Below are positions 1 to 11,091 of a stretch of DNA of 64,000 nucleotides, in pieces (the first letter of the stretch is position 1; each line of letters begins with the position of its first letter). Origin of the DNA: Priestia iocasae (lineage in GTDB: Bacteria; Bacillota; Bacilli; Bacillales; Bacillaceae_H); contig NZ_JAFBFC010000005.1 in the NCBI RefSeq assembly GCF_016909075.1, positions 124,001-188,000 of the forward strand. Reading direction: 5' to 3'. A model generated the notes under the pieces. That model made no database searches. It was given only the letters and a program-made list of their open reading frames with translations, and was not told the origin of the DNA. A program made the position numbers and the translations under genes.

Positions 1-335
1 GCAGCAGACATTTCTTGTCCTGTATGAATCGTCACCCAAGCATCTCGTCCGTTCACAACGACATTCCCCACTTCATAAGGGGTTGTTGCATGGATAATTT
101 CTTCAAATTTCTTATTGTTATTCATTGATTGCGAACGCATTGGGGTCGTATTAGGGAAGTTAGGATTTTGATCAGTTGACTCTAAATAATTTTCCGTTTC
201 TTGTTTCATTTCTTTTTCACTTTTCGTGTACGTCATAAGTTGCGATCCGTCTTTGTTTTCACGTTCATTCGCTTGATTCGACTGACCAGAGCAGGCTGCT
301 AGACAAAGGATTGATAATAGAATGATTTTTTTCAT
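1..335 (-). CDS. Sporulation lipoprotein, YhcN/YlaJ-like (3' part missing)
   Basis: The gene runs off the left edge; the first 111 codons are visible. The ATG at 335 follows a strong ribosome binding site (AGGAGGTG on the minus strand, 342-349). The product starts with a lipoprotein signal, MKKIILLSILCLAAC, whose lipobox LAAC puts the lipidated cysteine at residue 15. A hydrophilic N/Q/E/K-rich stretch follows, then YEVGNVVVNGRDAWVTI, which resembles the core of the YhcN/YlaJ spore lipoprotein family. A membrane-anchored role in the developing or germinating spore is inferred from family only. The gene lies downstream of tdk behind a strong terminator, so it probably has its own promoter. Confidence 0.6.
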   Translation of the reverse strand, partial: MKKIILLSILCLAACSGQSNQANERENKDGSQLMTYTKSEKEMKQETENYLESTDQNPNFPNTTPMRSQSMNNNKKFEEIIHATTPYEVGNVVVNGRDAWVTIHTGQEMSA

Positions 336-387
336 TTCTTGCACCTCCTGCCTTTAGCTTTCCCACACTCATCCAAATTTACGTAAA

Positions 388-447
388 AAAGAAAGAGCGA
401 CGGAAAAAGTATACTTGAGTATACTTTTTCCGTCGCTCTCTTTTTTG
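388..447. terminator. Long hairpin terminator after tdk
   Basis: A 22-bp perfect stem (394-415 with 418-439) is flanked by an A-tract on the left and a T-tract on the right, so it can terminate on either strand. For the minus-strand genes here it ends tdk transcription. Confidence 0.85.
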
Positions 448-475
448 ATTGCATCTCTATTACGGTGTAACAGTC

Positions 476-1081
476 TCATCTATGATCTTGATGTGGCCAA
501 TACGCTTTTTTTTTTACAACGTGACAGTGGCGGCATCTCGGCTCATACGATTCTGATGCACCGACTAAAATGATTGGATCATCATACGAAGCAGGCTCGT
601 CATTAATTAGACGTTGTGTACGACTTGCAGGTGAACCACAAGATGCACAAACTGCTTGGAGTTTTGTGACCGACTCAGCAATCGCCATTAAATGAGGAAC
701 TTGGCCAAACGGTTCTCCTCTAAAATCTTGATCAAGACCCGCTACAATTACTCGGTATCCTCGGTTTGCTAATTCTTGTACAACTTCAACAATGTTATCA
801 TCAAAGAACTGCACTTCATCAATGGCAACAACATCAGTATTTTTAGAAACTTTCTCTAAAATCATTAATGAATTTGAAATAGGCTGAGCTATAACAGATG
901 TACCATTATGTGACACAACCGCCTCTTCACTATATCGATTATCAATAGCAGGTTTAAACACTTCTACTGCTTGCTTTGCAAATTGTGTACGGCGTACACG
1001 ACGAATAAGTTCCTCTGACTTTCCAGAAAACATACTACCGCAAATTACTTCAATCCAGCCACTTTGCTTCATTACGTACAT
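476..1081 (-). CDS. tdk: Thymidine kinase
   Basis: Cytosolic type II thymidine kinase that phosphorylates thymidine to dTMP with ATP in the pyrimidine salvage pathway. The 201-residue protein has the P-loop GSMFSGKS at 15-22, the Walker B/catalytic segment DEVQFF at 88-93 (E89 the likely base), and a C-terminal zinc ribbon with CASC and CRHC pairs. The length is typical of the family. The ATG used follows GGGAGAGA by about ten bases; the Met at codon 4 is a weaker alternative. Gene order tdk-rpmE-rho matches Bacillus. Nothing in it is unusual. Confidence 0.96.
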   Translation of the reverse strand: MYVMKQSGWIEVICGSMFSGKSEELIRRVRRTQFAKQAVEVFKPAIDNRYSEEAVVSHNGTSVIAQPISNSLMILEKVSKNTDVVAIDEVQFFDDNIVEVVQELANRGYRVIVAGLDQDFRGEPFGQVPHLMAIAESVTKLQAVCASCGSPASRTQRLINDEPASYDDPIILVGASESYEPRCRHCHVVKKKAYWPHQDHR

Positions 1082-1234
1082 GTTGCGGGTCTCTCCCTTC
1101 TTTCTTTTTCATTGTAATTGAGCGAACCGCTACTTTATATCATCTACCGCGTTGTATGTAGACTATACTACTTATATAAAATGTTCATCCGAATTGGACT
1201 CTCATGAATGTCAATAAAAAGGCTTTTACAAGTA

Positions 1235-1270
1235 AAAAAACAGGCAAGAGGTAAACTTACTTGCCTGTTT
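1235..1270 (-). terminator. rpmE terminator
   Basis: An 11-bp stem (1238-1248 with 1260-1270) is followed on the minus strand by a run of seven T. It lies just downstream of the rpmE stop codon. Confidence 0.85.
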
Positions 1271-1286
1271 GTTCAAATAATCTCGA

Positions 1287-1487
1287 TTATTTAATACCGT
1301 ACTTCTTGTTGAATCTATCTACACGTCCACCAGCTTCAGCGAACTTCTGACGGCCAGTGTAAAATGGATGACATTCAGAACAAGTCTCGATGCGCACCTC
1401 GTCTTTTACAGAACCACTTTCAAATTCGTTTCCACAAGTACATTTCACCATAACTTTTTTGTAGTTTGGATGAATTCCTGCTTTCAT
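1287..1487 (-). CDS. rpmE: Ribosomal protein L31 (zinc-binding form)
   Basis: Component of the large ribosomal subunit. Starting at [11 protein letters not shown] gives 66 residues, the usual Bacillus RpmE length; the open frame extends 21 codons further upstream, but AAGGAGA sits at the right distance before this ATG. The cysteines CTCG and CSEC form the zinc site, so this is the C+ form. Known Bacillus biology is that the C+ form is replaced by YtiA under zinc limitation; no Zur-type site was recognised here. Confidence 0.95.
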   Translation of the reverse strand: MKAGIHPNYKKVMVKCTCGNEFESGSVKDEVRIETCSECHPFYTGRQKFAEAGGRVDRFNKKYGIK

Positions 1488-1697
1488 TCTTTTCATCTCC
1501 TTCCGCCCTGAATCATTTTTGAAACAGAGTTTATCGATAAACGTAAGCACTCATAGGTTGTACTACTTGTGCATTAATTTATCAACACACATGATGAAAT
1601 TATAACAAGGGTTCTTATGTTTTGCAACCACCTGTTTAATGAATCGATGACAATCTTTCATCATGGATTTTTATATCATTCTGTCAGCTATTATAAA

Positions 1698-2972
1698 TTA
1701 TCTTTTCGCTGCAAGCAATGCCTTTCGTTCTTCATCTAACATTTGGAAGAATTCAATATTTGTCTTTGTCTGTCTTAATCGCTTTAAGAACTTTTCAACA
1801 AAGTCCGGCGTATCAGTCATCGACTTACGAATTGCCCATAAATGATCAAGATGCTCTTTTGGAATAAGTAGCTCTTCTTTACGTGTTCCAGAGCGACGAA
1901 TGTCGATTGCTGGGAAGATTCTCTTTTCAGATAATGAACGGTCTAAATGAAGCTCCATGTTGCCCGTTCCTTTAAATTCTTCATAAATGACATCATCCAT
2001 ACGTGAACCTGTATCGATAAGTGCCGTTGCCAAAATAGTCAGACTGCCACCTTCTTCAATGTTTCTCGCAGCACCGAAGAAGCGCTTAGGACGATGAAAT
2101 GCCGCCGGATCAATACCACCAGACAATGTACGTCCACTTGGTGGGATGACTAGGTTGTATGCTCGAGCTAAACGAGTGATACTATCCATTAAAATAATAA
2201 CGTCTTTCTTATGTTCCACAAGACGCATTGCACGCTCTAACACAAGCTCTGCTACTTTAATATGGTTTTCTGGTACTTCATCAAATGTAGAACTTACTAC
2301 ATCTCCAGCTACTGAACGCTCAATATCCGTTACTTCCTCAGGGCGCTCGTCAATTAATAAAACAATAAGCTCTGCTTCTGGATGGTTGGTTGTAATGCTG
2401 TTTGCAATTTCCTTTAATAGCATCGTTTTACCTGCTTTTGGAGGTGCAACAACTAGTCCCCTTTGTCCAAAGCCAATTGGAGCAATAAGGTCGATAATCC
2501 TTGTAGAAAAGCTTCGTGGAGTTGTTTCTAAAACCATTTGGCGATTCGGATAAATCGGTGTTAACGCCGGGAAGTGTACACGCTCTTTTGCGGATTCAGG
2601 ATCGTCACCATTTACTGCCTCAACATGAAGCAAGCCGTAGTAACGTTCATTCTCTTTTGGCGGCCTTACTTTACCAGAAACCTTATCTCCATTACGCAAA
2701 TCAAAACGTCTAATTTGTGACGCAGAAATATAAATGTCTTCCGAGCTAGGCGAATAATTAATTGGACGAAGGAATCCAAATCCCTCTGACTGAATAATTT
2801 CTAGTACGCCTTCCATAAACAGAAGACCGTCTTGTTCTGCTTGCGCTTTAAGAATTGCAAACACAAGCTCTTTTTTTGTTAATTTACCGTAGTATGAAAT
2901 TTTATACTCCCGTGCGAGCTCATATAGCTCTTTTAATTTCATATTTTCTAAATTCGATAATGTCAAACTCAT
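1698..2972 (-). CDS. rho: Transcription termination factor Rho
   Basis: Hexameric RNA-dependent ATPase/helicase that ends transcription at unstructured C-rich RNA. The 424-residue protein has an N-terminal helical Rho_N region (about 1-45), a cold-shock-like RNA-binding domain (about 52-125, with GFGFLR) and a RecA-like motor with Walker A APPKAGKT near 176-183 and Walker B-type [12 protein letters not shown]. The ATG follows a weak GAGTGGTG. It is preceded by a leader of roughly 215 nt with strongly rut-like composition, which points to autoregulation as known for B. subtilis rho. Confidence 0.97.
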   Translation of the reverse strand: MSLTLSNLENMKLKELYELAREYKISYYGKLTKKELVFAILKAQAEQDGLLFMEGVLEIIQSEGFGFLRPINYSPSSEDIYISASQIRRFDLRNGDKVSGKVRPPKENERYYGLLHVEAVNGDDPESAKERVHFPALTPIYPNRQMVLETTPRSFSTRIIDLIAPIGFGQRGLVVAPPKAGKTMLLKEIANSITTNHPEAELIVLLIDERPEEVTDIERSVAGDVVSSTFDEVPENHIKVAELVLERAMRLVEHKKDVIILMDSITRLARAYNLVIPPSGRTLSGGIDPAAFHRPKRFFGAARNIEEGGSLTILATALIDTGSRMDDVIYEEFKGTGNMELHLDRSLSEKRIFPAIDIRRSGTRKEELLIPKEHLDHLWAIRKSMTDTPDFVEKFLKRLRQTKTNIEFFQMLDEERKALLAAKR

Positions 2973-3040
2973 GGGAACACCACTCTTTATTTATGAAATA
3001 ATTTCTGATTTCCCCCATATTAAATTCAACCGGTTACATG

Positions 3041-3120
3041 AGATATGATATGGATGGAATGTATAATTGAAGATGGAGAAGGTAGTCTAGAAGTATGCAT
3101 AAGTAGAATCTTTTAGATGT
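3041..3120 (-). promoter_or_regulatory. Candidate rut region in the rho leader
   Basis: In the transcript sense this 80-nt piece contains 22 C and only 3 G (counted directly), with frequent YC dinucleotides and no strong hairpin. That is the composition bias of Rho utilisation sites. It lies between the candidate rho promoter and the rho start codon. Confidence 0.5.
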
Positions 3121-3194
3121 TTACAATAGTCGCTTAAAAGATAGAACTTACTGTTTCACTTTACGCAAACAGATAAACCAACGTAGCAATTTAT

Positions 3195-3224
3195 ATTCTA
3201 CCCTTTTTCTATCTTTTTAATCAA
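3195..3224 (-). promoter_or_regulatory. Candidate sigma-A promoter of rho
   Basis: Read on the minus strand: TTGATT (3219-3224), an 18-bp spacer, TAGAAT (3195-3200). It would give a leader of about 215 nt. In the rest of the 436-bp gap, 3225-3332 shows only a short GTTCC/GGAAC repeat and nothing I can interpret. Confidence 0.5.
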
Positions 3225-3332
3225 TCTTTTTTTCTCTAGTCCTTTACTAGTAGAAAATGGATGTATAAATTTAATAGATTAAAAGGCTTATAGTTCCGTT
3301 CCTCACGTTATACGTACTGTATTTAGGAACAG

Positions 3333-3365
3333 AAAGGAGTGAGAACCTTTTTGGTTATCACTCCA
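3333..3365 (-). terminator. Probable glpX terminator
   Basis: A hairpin formed by GGAGTGA and TCACTCC arms with an inner GGTT/AACC pair lies between glpX and the rho promoter region. The T-tract behind it on the minus strand is short (TTTCTG), so it may be a weak terminator. Confidence 0.55.
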
Positions 3366-3408
3366 TAATTATCTCTCTCATCCTTTTATCCTTACATCCA
3401 TTCAATCA

Positions 3409-4377
3409 TTAAGGCTTGATGACTAAATTTGGCTTTTTCTTTAAGCTATGTTTGCCATCAATAAAGCGTACAGTTCCAGACTTAGCACGCATAACAATGG
3501 ATTGTGTTGTACCAGTTGTTCCTTTAAATTGAACACCTTTTAAAAGCTCACCATCTGTTACACCGGTAGCTGAAAAGATTGCATCCTCACCTTTTACAAG
3601 GTCATCCATGTATAAGACGCGACTGATGTCCGTAATCCCCATATTTAGACAACGCTTTAGCTCATCATCACTTTGTGGCAGAAGCTTACCTTGTAATTCT
3701 CCACCAAGACACTTTAAAGCAACCGCTGCAATTACGCCTTCAGGTGCCCCTCCTGAGCCGAATAAAATGTCTACTCCGGTATGATCGAATGCCGTGTTAA
3801 TTGCACCTGCTACATCTCCGTCATTGATTAACTTAATACGCGCACCCGCTTCTCGTAATTCATTGATAATCTTCTCATGTCGTGGACGATTAAGCACCGT
3901 TGCCACTACATCTTCAATGTCTTTGTTTTTTGCTTTCGCTACAGCTCTTAAATTATCAATAACTGGTGCATTGATATCAATTTGTCCAACGGCTTCGGGG
4001 CCGACTGCAATTTTATCCATATACATATCGGGAGCATGCAGCAAATTACCATGATCTGCTACCGCCAAAACAGCTAGTGCATTCCAGCCACCTGATGCCA
4101 CAATGCTTGTTCCTTCTAAAGGATCAACTGCTACATCTACTCTTGGACCATAGCCTGTCCCTAACTTCTCACCAATATAAAGCATCGGTGCTTCATCCAT
4201 TTCTCCCTCTCCAATGACAACCGTACCTTTCATTGGAATCGTATCAAACACATCACGCATAGCAGAAGTGGCTGCATCATCTGCTTCATCTTTTTTTCCT
4301 CTCCCCATCCATCGAGCGGAAGCTAAAGCAGCTGCCTCTGTTACACGTACTAATTCCATTGATAAACTTCTTTCCAT
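3409..4377 (-). CDS. glpX: Fructose-1,6-bisphosphatase, class II
   Basis: Gluconeogenic enzyme that hydrolyses fructose-1,6-bisphosphate to fructose-6-phosphate. The 322-residue protein starts [18 protein letters not shown]; its ATG follows a GGGGG ribosome binding site, which excludes the nine extra upstream codons. Class II signatures are clear: [15 protein letters not shown] and VDPLEGT (metal and phosphate binding), and SGGAPEGV. It corresponds to B. subtilis YwjI/GlpX, which sits at the same place. It is probably co-transcribed with the upstream murA2 (48-bp gap). Confidence 0.95.
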   Translation of the reverse strand: MERSLSMELVRVTEAAALASARWMGRGKKDEADDAATSAMRDVFDTIPMKGTVVIGEGEMDEAPMLYIGEKLGTGYGPRVDVAVDPLEGTSIVASGGWNALAVLAVADHGNLLHAPDMYMDKIAVGPEAVGQIDINAPVIDNLRAVAKAKNKDIEDVVATVLNRPRHEKIINELREAGARIKLINDGDVAGAINTAFDHTGVDILFGSGGAPEGVIAAVALKCLGGELQGKLLPQSDDELKRCLNMGITDISRVLYMDDLVKGEDAIFSATGVTDGELLKGVQFKGTTGTTQSIVMRAKSGTVRFIDGKHSLKKKPNLVIKP

Positions 4378-4425
4378 CCGATTTTCCCCCTTGTTGTCAA
4401 TCAAACTCTATTCCCTTTATCTTTG

Positions 4426-5712
4426 TTACGAATTTTGAAATTGTTCGATTTCTTGCTCCGTCATTCGTTCACGCCAAACCATCGCTCCTAAATTCGATAG
4501 CTTGTCAACAAGATGACTATAACCACGATCTACATGCTCTAATCCCGTTAGTTCTGTGATTCCCTTCGCCATTAACCCAGCTGTCACTAGCGCTGCGCCC
4601 GCACGTAAATCTGATGCTTTCACTCGTGCTCCTTGCAGTTGAACAGGACCATTAATGATAGCAGATCTTCCTTCTACTTTGACCGAAGCATTCATTCTTC
4701 GTAACTCATCAATGTGCTTAAAGCGCGCCCCGTAAATAGTGTCTGTTACCATGCTTGTCCCAGTTGCTCTTGTTAGAAGTGACGTAAAAGGTTGCTGTAA
4801 GTCTGTTGGAAACCCTGGGTATACTAATGTTTTAATATCCACAGCTTTCAAACTCGGCTGAGTCGCAACGAGAATTTGATCTGAACTTGTTTCAATACGA
4901 ATTCCCATCTCTCTCAACTTGGCAATAACAGACTCTAAATGTTGAGGAATGACATTATCAATAATCATTTCTTTCCCCATAGCAGCACCCATGATTATAT
5001 AAGTACCTGCTTCAATTCGGTCCGGGATGATGGAATGACGACATCCTTTTAGCTCATCTACACCATCAATACGAATAACATCCGTTCCTGCTCCTTTAAT
5101 TCTTGCTCCCATGTTTGTAAGCAAGGTCGCGACATCAATGATTTCTGGTTCTTTCGCTGCATTTTCAATAACCGTACGACCTTTCGCACGAACCGCCGCT
5201 AACATAATGTTAATCGTTGCGCCAACACTCACAACGTCAAGATAAATTCTTGCCCCTCTTAATTCGTCAGCACGTAAGTAAATCGCCCCTTGTTCATTTG
5301 TCACCGTTGCACCTAGCGCTTCAAATCCTTTGATATGTTGGTCAATTGGGCGCGGTCCTAAGTGACAACCACCAGGCAAACCGACCACTGCTTTTTTAAA
5401 GCGTCCTAGCATTGCCCCCATTAAGTAATACGAAGCACGTAATCTTTTTACTTTTCCGTTCGGTAAAGGCATTGCAACCATTCTTGATGGATCAACCGTT
5501 AACTCATTGTTTTCATACGTCACTTGCCCACCAATTTCTTCCACTAAGTCACTCAGCATTTGAACATCAGAAATGTCTGGTAACCCTTCTATCGTTACCG
5601 GCGACTCGGCTAAAATAGTAGCTGGTATAAGCGCTACCGCACTATTTTTAGCTCCACTTACCCGGACTTCTCCACTAAGTGTGAATCCACCTTGTATTTT
5701 TAACTTTTCCAT
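4426..5712 (-). CDS. murA2: UDP-N-acetylglucosamine 1-carboxyvinyltransferase 2
   Basis: Catalyses the first committed step of peptidoglycan synthesis, transfer of enolpyruvate from PEP to UDP-GlcNAc. Starting at [10 protein letters not shown] (AAAGGAGA six bases upstream) gives 428 residues, matching the MurAB/MurZ paralogue that lies here in B. subtilis. The loop cysteine that binds PEP and fosfomycin is present in [13 protein letters not shown], and the substrate-binding SGAKNSA is near the N terminus. Assignment to the second paralogue rather than the essential MurAA rests on synteny. Confidence 0.94.
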   Translation of the reverse strand: MEKLKIQGGFTLSGEVRVSGAKNSAVALIPATILAESPVTIEGLPDISDVQMLSDLVEEIGGQVTYENNELTVDPSRMVAMPLPNGKVKRLRASYYLMGAMLGRFKKAVVGLPGGCHLGPRPIDQHIKGFEALGATVTNEQGAIYLRADELRGARIYLDVVSVGATINIMLAAVRAKGRTVIENAAKEPEIIDVATLLTNMGARIKGAGTDVIRIDGVDELKGCRHSIIPDRIEAGTYIIMGAAMGKEMIIDNVIPQHLESVIAKLREMGIRIETSSDQILVATQPSLKAVDIKTLVYPGFPTDLQQPFTSLLTRATGTSMVTDTIYGARFKHIDELRRMNASVKVEGRSAIINGPVQLQGARVKASDLRAGAALVTAGLMAKGITELTGLEHVDRGYSHLVDKLSNLGAMVWRERMTEQEIEQFQNS

Positions 5713-5869
5713 TTGCTTCTCCTTTCTAGCGAAGATGCTCATTATCTCCCCTATGCATTGTATAAGGAATTATTTGGAAATTATTTTGACAAAAGAATGG
5801 TTATTTTCCTTATTACCTACTAGTTTACACGAAAATAAAAATTTCATGTATAAAATCGCAAATTTTACA

Positions 5870-5922
5870 GAAAAATGGAGGTTGAACCAAAGAAGCGAGC
5901 CTTTCTCTCTGATCCAACCTCA
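5870..5922 (-). terminator. tal terminator
   Basis: GAGGTTG/CAACCTC arms with further inner pairing (minus strand) are followed by CATTTTTC. It sits between tal and murA2. Confidence 0.65.
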
Positions 5923-5995
5923 AACATATAACCAATTTTTTACCCTTTATAAATCACTCATCAGGCAGAAGCAAACCTGTTTTTTGTACTTTTAA

Positions 5996-6640
5996 TTAGG
6001 CTTTACGATTTTCCCAATCTGCTAAAAATTTCTCAATTCCAGAATCAGTTAACGGATGTTTAAATAATTGCATTAATACTTGATAAGGAATTGTAGCGAT
6101 GTGAGCTCCGTTTAAAGCTGCCTCTGTTACATGCATCGGATGACGAATAGATGCAGCAATAATCTCTGTTGAAATGTCATGAATCGCAAAAATTTCTGCA
6201 ATTTCCGAGATTAATTGAATGCCATTATGACCAAGATCATCTAAGCGCCCTAAGAACGGCGACACGTATGTTGCACCTGCTCGTGCTGCTAATAAGGCTT
6301 GATTAGCTGAGAAGATTAATGTTACGTTCGTTTGAATTCCTTCACTCGCAAATACCTTGACTGCCTTTAATCCGTCTGGTGTCATTGGTACTTTAATTGT
6401 AATATTTGGTGCAATTTTCGCTAGTTCTTTTCCTTCCGAAATCATTCCTTCAGCATCTGTTGCAATGACTTCAGCACTTACAGAACCAGAAACAAAGCTA
6501 GTAATCTCACGTAAGCGGTCTTCAAATTGAATACCTTCTTTCGCTACTAAACTTGGATTGGTTGTGACTCCTGATAATAATCCTAATGAATGCGCTTCCT
6601 TAATTTCTTCTAAGTTTGCTGTATCAATAAAAAATTTCAT
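5996..6640 (-). CDS. tal: Transaldolase (small, TalC/FSA-like family)
   Basis: Non-oxidative pentose phosphate enzyme that moves a dihydroxyacetone unit between sugar phosphates. The 214-residue short form starts [16 protein letters not shown] after GGGGGA. The Schiff-base lysine lies in [11 protein letters not shown] and the N-terminal [11 protein letters not shown] motif is intact. It corresponds to B. subtilis YwjH and sits beside fbaA. The extra 18 codons upstream of this ATG lack a ribosome binding site. The short family includes fructose-6-phosphate aldolases, so substrate assignment rests on gene context. Confidence 0.92.
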   Translation of the reverse strand: MKFFIDTANLEEIKEAHSLGLLSGVTTNPSLVAKEGIQFEDRLREITSFVSGSVSAEVIATDAEGMISEGKELAKIAPNITIKVPMTPDGLKAVKVFASEGIQTNVTLIFSANQALLAARAGATYVSPFLGRLDDLGHNGIQLISEIAEIFAIHDISTEIIAASIRHPMHVTEAALNGAHIATIPYQVLMQLFKHPLTDSGIEKFLADWENRKA

Positions 6641-6814
6641 CGTCCATTCCCCCATTATTTTAATGAATGTCTTCTGTATGTTAATTTTACACAACTACAA
6701 ATCACTTAATAAAATAGAAATCGTCTCGCAACTGGTCATCTAGCCCTTTTTGAATGCTCCCCTTACATGTTCTAGATGACACTTCATACCGGAAACGCTT
6801 ACTTTTATGATACA

Positions 6815-6845
6815 AGAGAAACCGCCCTACGAATAAGGCGGTTTC
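6815..6845 (-). terminator. fbaA terminator
   Basis: Stem GAAACCGCC/GGCGGTTTC (6818-6826 with 6837-6845), followed on the minus strand by TCTTGT. It lies just after the fbaA stop. Confidence 0.75.
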
Positions 6846-6890
6846 TTAATTAAGATGTCATAGAACCTCTAAGATAGAGTAATGCTTCTA

Positions 6891-7748
6891 TTACGCTTTA
6901 TTAGAAGAACCGAATTCACGCATTTTACCTTTTACCGTCTCTTTAATTGCATCGCGAGCTGGTCCTAAGTATTTACGTGGATCGTATTGCTCTGGTTGTG
7001 CAGCTAGTACTTCACGAACTGCTTTTGCAGAAGCAATTTGGTTCTCAGTGTTTACATTGATTTTAGCTGTTCCTAAAGAAACTGCTTTTTGGATATCTTT
7101 CGTTGGGATACCTGTACCACCATGAAGAACTAAAGGTACACCTGTACGTTGTCCAATTTCTTCCATTTCAGTGAAACCAAGGTTTGGTTCACCTTTGTAA
7201 GGACCGTGAACAGATCCTAATGCTGGAGCTAGGCAATCGATACCTGTGCGCTTAACAAGCTCTTCACACTCGTTTGCATCTGCGTAAATAACGCCATCAG
7301 CAATTACGTCATCTTCTTGTCCACCAACAACACCTAACTCAGCTTCTACAGATACACCGTGGAAATGAGCTAATTCTACTACTTTAGAAGTTGTAGCAAT
7401 GTTTTGTTCGAATGGATCATGAGAAGCGTCAATCATAACAGATGTGAAACCTGCATGGATAGCTTTTGCACATGACTCAAAGCTTGAACCGTGGTCTAAG
7501 TGAATCGCAACTGGAACCGTCACTTTGTACTCTTCCATTAATGCTTTAACTAGTGCCACAATTGTTTTGAATCCGCCCATGTAACGAGCAGCACCTTCAG
7601 ATACACCAAGAATAACTGGGGAGTTCTCTTCTTGTGCAGCTTGAAGAATTGCTTGAGTGAATTCTAAGTTATTTAAGTTAAACTGACCTACTGCGTAACC
7701 TTCTTCTTTTGCTTTATTCAGCATCTCTGTCATTGATACTAAAGGCAT
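6891..7748 (-). CDS. fbaA: Fructose-bisphosphate aldolase, class II
   Basis: Zinc-dependent glycolytic/gluconeogenic aldolase that cleaves fructose-1,6-bisphosphate to DHAP and glyceraldehyde-3-phosphate. The 285-residue protein shows the zinc and catalytic segments [20 protein letters not shown] and SVHGPYKG and the phosphate-binding VLHGGTGIP. The ATG follows AAGGAGG. It lies downstream of spo0F, as in B. subtilis, with about 210 bp between them and its own terminator. No anomalies. Confidence 0.97.
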   Translation of the reverse strand: MPLVSMTEMLNKAKEEGYAVGQFNLNNLEFTQAILQAAQEENSPVILGVSEGAARYMGGFKTIVALVKALMEEYKVTVPVAIHLDHGSSFESCAKAIHAGFTSVMIDASHDPFEQNIATTSKVVELAHFHGVSVEAELGVVGGQEDDVIADGVIYADANECEELVKRTGIDCLAPALGSVHGPYKGEPNLGFTEMEEIGQRTGVPLVLHGGTGIPTKDIQKAVSLGTAKINVNTENQIASAKAVREVLAAQPEQYDPRKYLGPARDAIKETVKGKMREFGSSNKA

Positions 7749-7958
7749 AATGAATCCTCCTTGAGATAAGCCATTATCAGTACTATTCGAAAATTCTTCA
7801 CTTACCTAGTATGTTCTGAAATGAACGTTTCATGTAACTAGATAATACTATCTAAACTTGTCGAATAGCCAATCACAGTACTTAGGATACCAACTATAAA
7901 GCAAAACGGCAACATTTTTACAAAGATATTCAAAAAATGTTTGGCTTTTTCACTATGG

Positions 7959-8336
7959 TTACGCTTCACTTGTTCTTACTGGTAAATATTCCTTGACAGC
8001 TTTACGAATTTCATCAATATCAAATGGCTTGGCAAAATGCGTTAAAGCACCTAAATCTTTTGACTCTTGAATCATATCAAGTTCACCGTAAGCGGTCATA
8101 ATAATTACTTTAATATCTGCATCGTATTGTTTTAGTCTTTTCAAAATTTCAATTCCGTCCATACCAGGAATCTTCATGTCTAATAACACCAAGTCAGGTG
8201 ATTCTTTCTTCGCAATGTCAATTGCTTGAAATCCATTTGCTGCTTGGAATGTTTGATATCCTTCTTTTTGTAGCACTTCTGTTAACAAGATTCGAATCCC
8301 ATACTGATCATCGACAATTAGAATTTTCTCACTCAA
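7959..8336 (-). CDS. spo0F: Sporulation response regulator Spo0F
   Basis: Single-domain receiver of the sporulation phosphorelay, which accepts phosphate from sensor kinases and passes it to Spo0B. It has 125 residues and no output domain. The acidic pair D9/D10, phosphoacceptor D53 ([10 protein letters not shown]), T81 and K103 (FAKPFD) are all in place, and the segment around 82-103 is nearly identical to B. subtilis Spo0F as I remember it. The start is TTG after AGGTGGGG. A sigma-H-like promoter lies about 55 bp upstream. Confidence 0.97.
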   Translation of the reverse strand: MSEKILIVDDQYGIRILLTEVLQKEGYQTFQAANGFQAIDIAKKESPDLVLLDMKIPGMDGIEILKRLKQYDADIKVIIMTAYGELDMIQESKDLGALTHFAKPFDIDEIRKAVKEYLPVRTSEA

Positions 8337-8390
8337 TGTAACCCCACCTTTTATTTATAAAAATCCCACACAAACATAACTAAACCTATA

Positions 8391-8417
8391 TTTCGACTTT
8401 GAAAATAAAATTCCTTC
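8391..8417 (-). promoter_or_regulatory. Candidate sigma-H promoter of spo0F
   Basis: On the minus strand GAAGGAATT (8409-8417), an 11-bp spacer, and GTCGAAA (8391-8397) fit the sigma-H pattern RNAGGAWWW-N11/12-RNNGAAT with one mismatch. AGTCGAA also resembles a Spo0A box (TGTCGAA) at six of seven positions. In the wider gap 8337-8681 a TATAAT at 8639-8644 may serve ywjG on the plus strand; nothing else was recognised. Confidence 0.6.
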
Positions 8418-8681
8418 TTTTTAAATAAAATGACACTTGTATTTTTTTCCTTATTTCCAACTACTCATCCCTATGTCTATGAAGGATTGCTTCAATGAAT
8501 GGTAATGACACACCCTTTATTTTTATTATACCAAGATAATACACTCGTTTCTTCATGAATTCATCTAGCTCATTATAGATAAGAGCTGTTTACTTATTTT
8601 GTCACACCTCCTCGCTTTCTTTGTTATTTTACTTTCGTTATAATGACTAACAGAATGTAAAGGAGAAAGGTGAAGAACATC

Positions 8682-9206
8682 ATGCTTAAGATTTTCACAA
8701 CTCAATTAATGGGTTTACTTAAACGAATTGATGAAAAAGAAGAATTTACGATAGAAGATGGTGCACGCATACTAGCACAAGCAGCTGTGGGAGATGGCTC
8801 AATTTTCATCTACGGCGCAGGTGAAATGGAGGCAGTCACTCTAGAAGCAACTGTGAGTGAAGAACCACTTCCTTATGCAAAGCCTTTTACGTCTTTTGAT
8901 GAATTAACATCTGTTGATCGTGTTTTACTCGTGTCTCGATTTTCAACAAATGAAACAGTGATAGAAATGGCTAAACAGCTACAAGAGAAAGGAATTTCTA
9001 CTGTTAGTATTGGAGCTGTTCCAAAAGAGATTGAACGTGAATCTGTACACACCCTTACAGATGTACACATTGATACAAAGCTTCTTAAGGCTCTTATTCC
9101 TGGTGAAGATGGAATGCGTTTTGGTTTTCCTGCAGTAATCACTGCGTTATATGCTTACTATGGTCTCGCATTTACGATGAAGGAAATGGTTGAAGAGTAT
9201 GAATAA
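8682..9206 (+). CDS. ywjG: YwjG family protein (DUF2529, SIS-like)
   Basis: Conserved Bacillus protein of unknown function, 174 residues from MLKIFTTQL. A GTG four codons earlier is only four bases from AGGAG and is less likely. The middle (SIFIYGAGEMEAVTLEA, DRVLLVSRFSTNETVIEMA) looks like the alternating alpha/beta pattern of a sugar-isomerase (SIS) fold, so a sugar-phosphate-related role is possible. It is convergent with pyrG and divergent from spo0F, the same place as ywjG in B. subtilis. It shares a bidirectional terminator with pyrG. Confidence 0.8.
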   Translation: MLKIFTTQLMGLLKRIDEKEEFTIEDGARILAQAAVGDGSIFIYGAGEMEAVTLEATVSEEPLPYAKPFTSFDELTSVDRVLLVSRFSTNETVIEMAKQLQEKGISTVSIGAVPKEIERESVHTLTDVHIDTKLLKALIPGEDGMRFGFPAVITALYAYYGLAFTMKEMVEEYE

Positions 9207-9240
9207 AAAACGCCATCCGCTTGAGCGGATGGCGTTTTTT
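9205..9240. terminator. Bidirectional terminator ywjG/pyrG
   Basis: Ten-bp perfect stem (9211-9220 with 9225-9234) and TTGA loop, with A-tract before and T-tract after, between two convergent genes. Confidence 0.95.
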
Positions 9241-9241
9241 A

Positions 9242-10882
<1,641 letters not shown>

Positions 10883-10962
10883 TTAAAAGTGTTCACATAA
10901 ACCATTATGATTCATTCATGAAAGCCTCTAAAATAACCATTGTTACGTTTATAAAAAACAAA

Positions 10963-11001
10963 AAAATTGCTCCCAATACCTTAACGGATTGGGAGCAATT
11001 A
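10963..11001 (-). terminator. pyrG leader attenuator
   Basis: On the minus strand AATTGCTCCCAAT and ATTGGGAGCAATT form a 13-bp stem followed by seven T. It lies between the pyrG promoter and gene. Its 5' arm contains CTCCC, the kind of segment that a run of extra G residues at the transcript start can pair with. Confidence 0.85.
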
Positions 11002-11045
11002 TCTATAGACGTAGATTCTATTTTATAGAATCCTCTCTTGAAGAG

Positions 11046-11084
11046 CCCAAAAAAGATTCTACAGATTTCAACATAAAAAGTCAA
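11046..11084 (-). promoter_or_regulatory. pyrG promoter with GGGC start
   Basis: Minus strand: TTGACT (11079-11084), a 17-bp spacer, TAGAAT (11056-11061), then seven bases to GGGCTC, with +1 expected at 11048. A GGGC start at this distance is the hallmark of B. subtilis pyrG, where low CTP causes slippage that adds G residues and prevents attenuation. The promoter touches the end of rpoE. Confidence 0.85.
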
Positions 11085-11091
11085 GAGACGA

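Noticed and set aside
6790-6804. cre-like GGAAACGCTTACT between tal and fbaA.
   Set aside because: Two mismatches in key positions, and it lies behind fbaA rather than near a recognised tal promoter.
8590-8625. Strong AGGAGGTG on the minus strand upstream of spo0F, as if a short leader peptide existed.
   Set aside because: The GTG following it is immediately followed by a stop codon, and no other start is in range.
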